Of a stretch of 8,343 nt of DNA, positions 6,849 to 8,343 are shown in pieces. The DNA comes from Nitrospinota bacterium (GTDB taxonomy: Bacteria > UBA8248). Under the pieces are notes generated by a model. That model made no database searches. It was not told the origin of the DNA and saw only the letters and a program-made list of their open reading frames with translations. The translations under genes were made by a program, and so were the position numbers. The stretch spans positions 3,194-11,536 of the forward strand of contig JAPYQX010000066.1 of NCBI GenBank assembly GCA_029937135.1, read 5' to 3'. Within the stretch, counting starts at the first letter, position 1. Each line of letters opens with the position of its first letter.

Positions 6849-7268
6849 CTAATCCCGCTGGTGGCGCTCGCCGCCCGCATCCCGGCCTCGCCCCTCATCC
6901 CGGCCGCGCTCCTCGCCGTCGCTTCGAGCCCCCAGGCGTGAAGCGGCCGCCTTGACGTTCTTCTCCAGTTTCCTCAACAAGGCTTCGTCCATCCGCACGG
7001 TTATGAACCGCCACGAATCATCGTCGAGGCGAAGCTGGCGCTCGATATCCTTGATGATGGCGTCTTCGGATTTGTAGGTGACGACGAAGTAGATGCCGTG
7101 CCGCTGGTCGTTGATTTCGTAGGCGAGGCGCTTTTTCCCCAAGCGCTCAACGTTGAGGATTTCGCCCTCGTTATCGGTGATGTGCTTCTCGAACTTCGCG
7201 ATTCGCTCCTCGACCGCCTCCTCTTCGAGGTCGGGCGAGAGCAACACCATGGTTTCGTACTGCCGCAT
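6849..7268 (-). CDS. rpsF: 30S ribosomal protein S6
   Basis: S6 binds the central domain of 16S rRNA together with S18. The protein has 139 residues. It opens with MRQYETMVLLSPDLEEE, carries the conserved GKKRLAYEINDQRHGIYFVV (44-63), and continues with IERQLRLDDDSWRFITVR (75-92). The last 25 or so residues are an Arg/Glu/Gly/Asp-rich charged tail, seen in variable form in many S6 proteins. The ATG at 7268 has AGGAG about 6 nt upstream. It is the first gene of the S6-SSB-S18-L9 operon and follows a gap with a plausible promoter and structured leader. Ends in TAG. Confidence 0.97.
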   Translation of the reverse strand: MRQYETMVLLSPDLEEEAVEERIAKFEKHITDNEGEILNVERLGKKRLAYEINDQRHGIYFVVTYKSEDAIIKDIERQLRLDDDSWRFITVRMDEALLRKLEKNVKAAASRLGARSDGEERGRDEGRGRDAGGERHQRD

Positions 7269-7320
7269 TTACTTCTCCTCTCGGACTAGACGGCCCCGAA
7301 TCGAAAATGCCCGGGGCGAG

Positions 7321-7392
7321 GAGTTCCGTAGAACCCTATCACAGTTAGCAATATCCGGCCACGGGAAGGGGCACGCCCCCCACCCGGTCCGG
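7321..7392 (-). promoter_or_regulatory. Structured 5' leader of the rpsF operon, possible S6:S18 feedback site
   Basis: Two hairpins can be drawn on the minus-strand transcript before rpsF. The first (7392-7355) is a long GC stem: CCGG pairs with CCGG, then an internal loop AC / UGG, then CGGG with CCCG, a bulged U, two G-U pairs and GGGG-CGUG-CCCC. The second (7336-7321) is GGGTTC-TACG-GAACTC, a six-pair stem with one G-U pair and a stable C(UACG)G loop. No U tract follows either, so neither is a terminator for hppA. Many bacteria repress rpsF by binding of S6:S18 to a leader that mimics its 16S site. Whether this leader is such a site is inference. Confidence 0.4.
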
Positions 7393-7398
7393 TCCGTA

Positions 7399-7427
7399 TT
7401 TATACCCTGTTCCATTTCCCTCTTAAA
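7399..7427 (-). promoter_or_regulatory. Candidate sigma70-like promoter of the rpsF operon
   Basis: On the minus strand a TATAAA -10 box (7404-7399) lies exactly 17 bp from TTTAAG (7427-7422), a half-matching -35 box. Transcription would start near 7392, leaving a leader of about 125 nt before rpsF. The boxes are just beyond the hppA stop codon, in the most A/T-rich part of this gap. Plausible but unproven. Confidence 0.4.
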
Positions 7428-7439
7428 CAGCAGCGCCAG

Positions 7440-8343
7440 CTAGAACAACGGCGCCAGGACGAGGGCGACGATGGACATCAGCTTGATGAGAATGTTCATC
7501 GAGGGTCCCGAAGTGTCCTTCATCGGGTCGCCCACCGTATCGCCGACGACGGAGGCCTTATGAGCCTCCGAGCCCTTGCCGCCGAGTTTTCCGTCTTCGA
7601 TCTCTTTCTTGGCATTATCCCAGGCGCCGCCGGCGTTGGCCATCAGGAGGGCCAGAAGCACGCCCGAAAGGAGCGAACCCGCCAACATGCCGCCGAGCGC
7701 TTCCTTGCCCATCAGGAATCCGACCAGGATGGGCGCCACCACCGCCGTCACGCTGGGAAGTATCATTTCCTTGAGGGCCGCCTGCGTGCTGATATCGATG
7801 CACTTCGCGCTGTCGGGCTCCGCCGTCCCCTTCATGATGCCGGGGTTTTCGCGGAACTGGCGTCGGATTTCCTGAATCATGATGAGCGCCGCCCTGCCGA
7901 CCGCACTCATCGTCATCGAAGCGATCACAAACGGAATCGCGCCACCAATCAGCAACCCGGCAACAACCCGCGCATTGGTCAAATCGATTTGTTCAAGGTT
8001 GGCGGCCTTGGAGTAGGCCGCGAAAAAAGCCAGGGCCGTCAGGGCCGCCGAGCCGATGGCGAACCCCTTGCCGATGGCCGCCGTCGTATTCCCAAGAGAA
8101 TCGAGGCTATCGGTAATTTCCCGCGTCTCGGGCCCAAGCTTCGCCATTTCCGAGATGCCGCCAGCATTGTCGGCGATCGGCCCGTAGGCGTCCACCGACA
8201 TCGTGATGCCGATGGTGGCGAGCATGCCGATGGCCGCCACTGAAATACCGTAGAGCCCCGCCATATCATTCGAGAAGAGCGTGACCAGAGCGAGCACGAG
8301 GATGGGCGGGCCAACACTCTCCAGGCCCACGGCAAAGCCGCCG
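7440..8343 (-). CDS. hppA: Membrane-bound proton/sodium-pumping pyrophosphatase, C-terminal part
   Basis: HppA couples hydrolysis of pyrophosphate to pumping of H+ or Na+ across the membrane. Only the last 300 residues are here; the frame is open at the window edge and ends in TAG. Family signatures, counted from the first visible residue, are DAYGPIADNAGG (51-62), GNTTAAIGKGFAIGSAAL (84-101), GGAWDNAKK (238-246) and GSEAHKASVVGDTVGDP (257-273), followed by KDTSGPSMN. Several hydrophobic stretches separate them, as expected for the last membrane helices. The AAIG in GNTTAAIG marks the K+-dependent subfamily; K+-independent enzymes have Lys and Thr at those two sites. Na+ versus H+ pumping depends on N-terminal residues outside the window. 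No U-tract terminator follows, so some readthrough into rpsF is possible. Confidence 0.96.
   Translation of the reverse strand, partial: GGFAVGLESVGPPILVLALVTLFSNDMAGLYGISVAAIGMLATIGITMSVDAYGPIADNAGGISEMAKLGPETREITDSLDSLGNTTAAIGKGFAIGSAALTALAFFAAYSKAANLEQIDLTNARVVAGLLIGGAIPFVIASMTMSAVGRAALIMIQEIRRQFRENPGIMKGTAEPDSAKCIDISTQAALKEMILPSVTAVVAPILVGFLMGKEALGGMLAGSLLSGVLLALLMANAGGAWDNAKKEIEDGKLGGKGSEAHKASVVGDTVGDPMKDTSGPSMNILIKLMSIVALVLAPLF

Overview
The window is gene-dense, G+C-rich bacterial chromosome, and every supported gene lies on the minus strand. In the direction of transcription (high to low coordinates) the order is hppA (3' part) - rpsF - ssb - rpsR - rplI - terminator - dnaB - alr - MlaF-type ABC ATPase - tgt - yajC (5' part). 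A lipid-trafficking-type ATPase, YajC/Sec genes, queuosine synthesis and a membrane pyrophosphatase together suggest a Gram-negative organism, perhaps a deltaproteobacterium-like or related deep lineage (Tectomicrobia, NC10 or similar). Sequence alone does not settle the phylum, and nothing in the window looks like a mobile element or a recent transfer.

Region by region: 7440-8343 holds the C-terminal 300 residues of a K+-dependent-type membrane pyrophosphatase. The gap at 7269-7439 carries a plausible sigma70-like promoter and a structured leader for the ribosomal operon. Then comes rpsF-ssb-rpsR-rplI (7268 to 5384), the classic S6 / single-strand-binding protein / S18 / L9 operon, closed by a strong hairpin terminator with a C(UUCG)G loop. 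From 5163 downward, dnaB, alr, an MlaF-like ATPase and tgt form a tightly packed unit. Each of the three junctions is a 4-bp stop/start overlap, and the downstream genes start with TTG, TTG and GTG, which implies translational coupling. After a 97-nt gap, yajC starts and runs off the window.

The genes are housekeeping: translation, replication, D-alanine supply for peptidoglycan, tRNA modification, membrane transport and energy coupling. The striking anomaly is in rpsR, which encodes the essential ribosomal protein S18. The reading frame is conserved from a good ribosome binding site to its end but is broken by an in-frame TAG at codon 35, where relatives carry a variable residue just before the I-D-Y-K-D motif. 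TAG ends hppA, rpsF, ssb and rpsR itself, so wholesale reassignment of TAG is unlikely. Sequence or assembly error, a pseudogene backed by a second rpsR copy, or suppression/readthrough remain open. Lesser points are a tRNA-guanine transglycosylase with two altered pocket residues, an L9 with a 72-residue acidic tail, and an ATPase gene without its usual permease partner.
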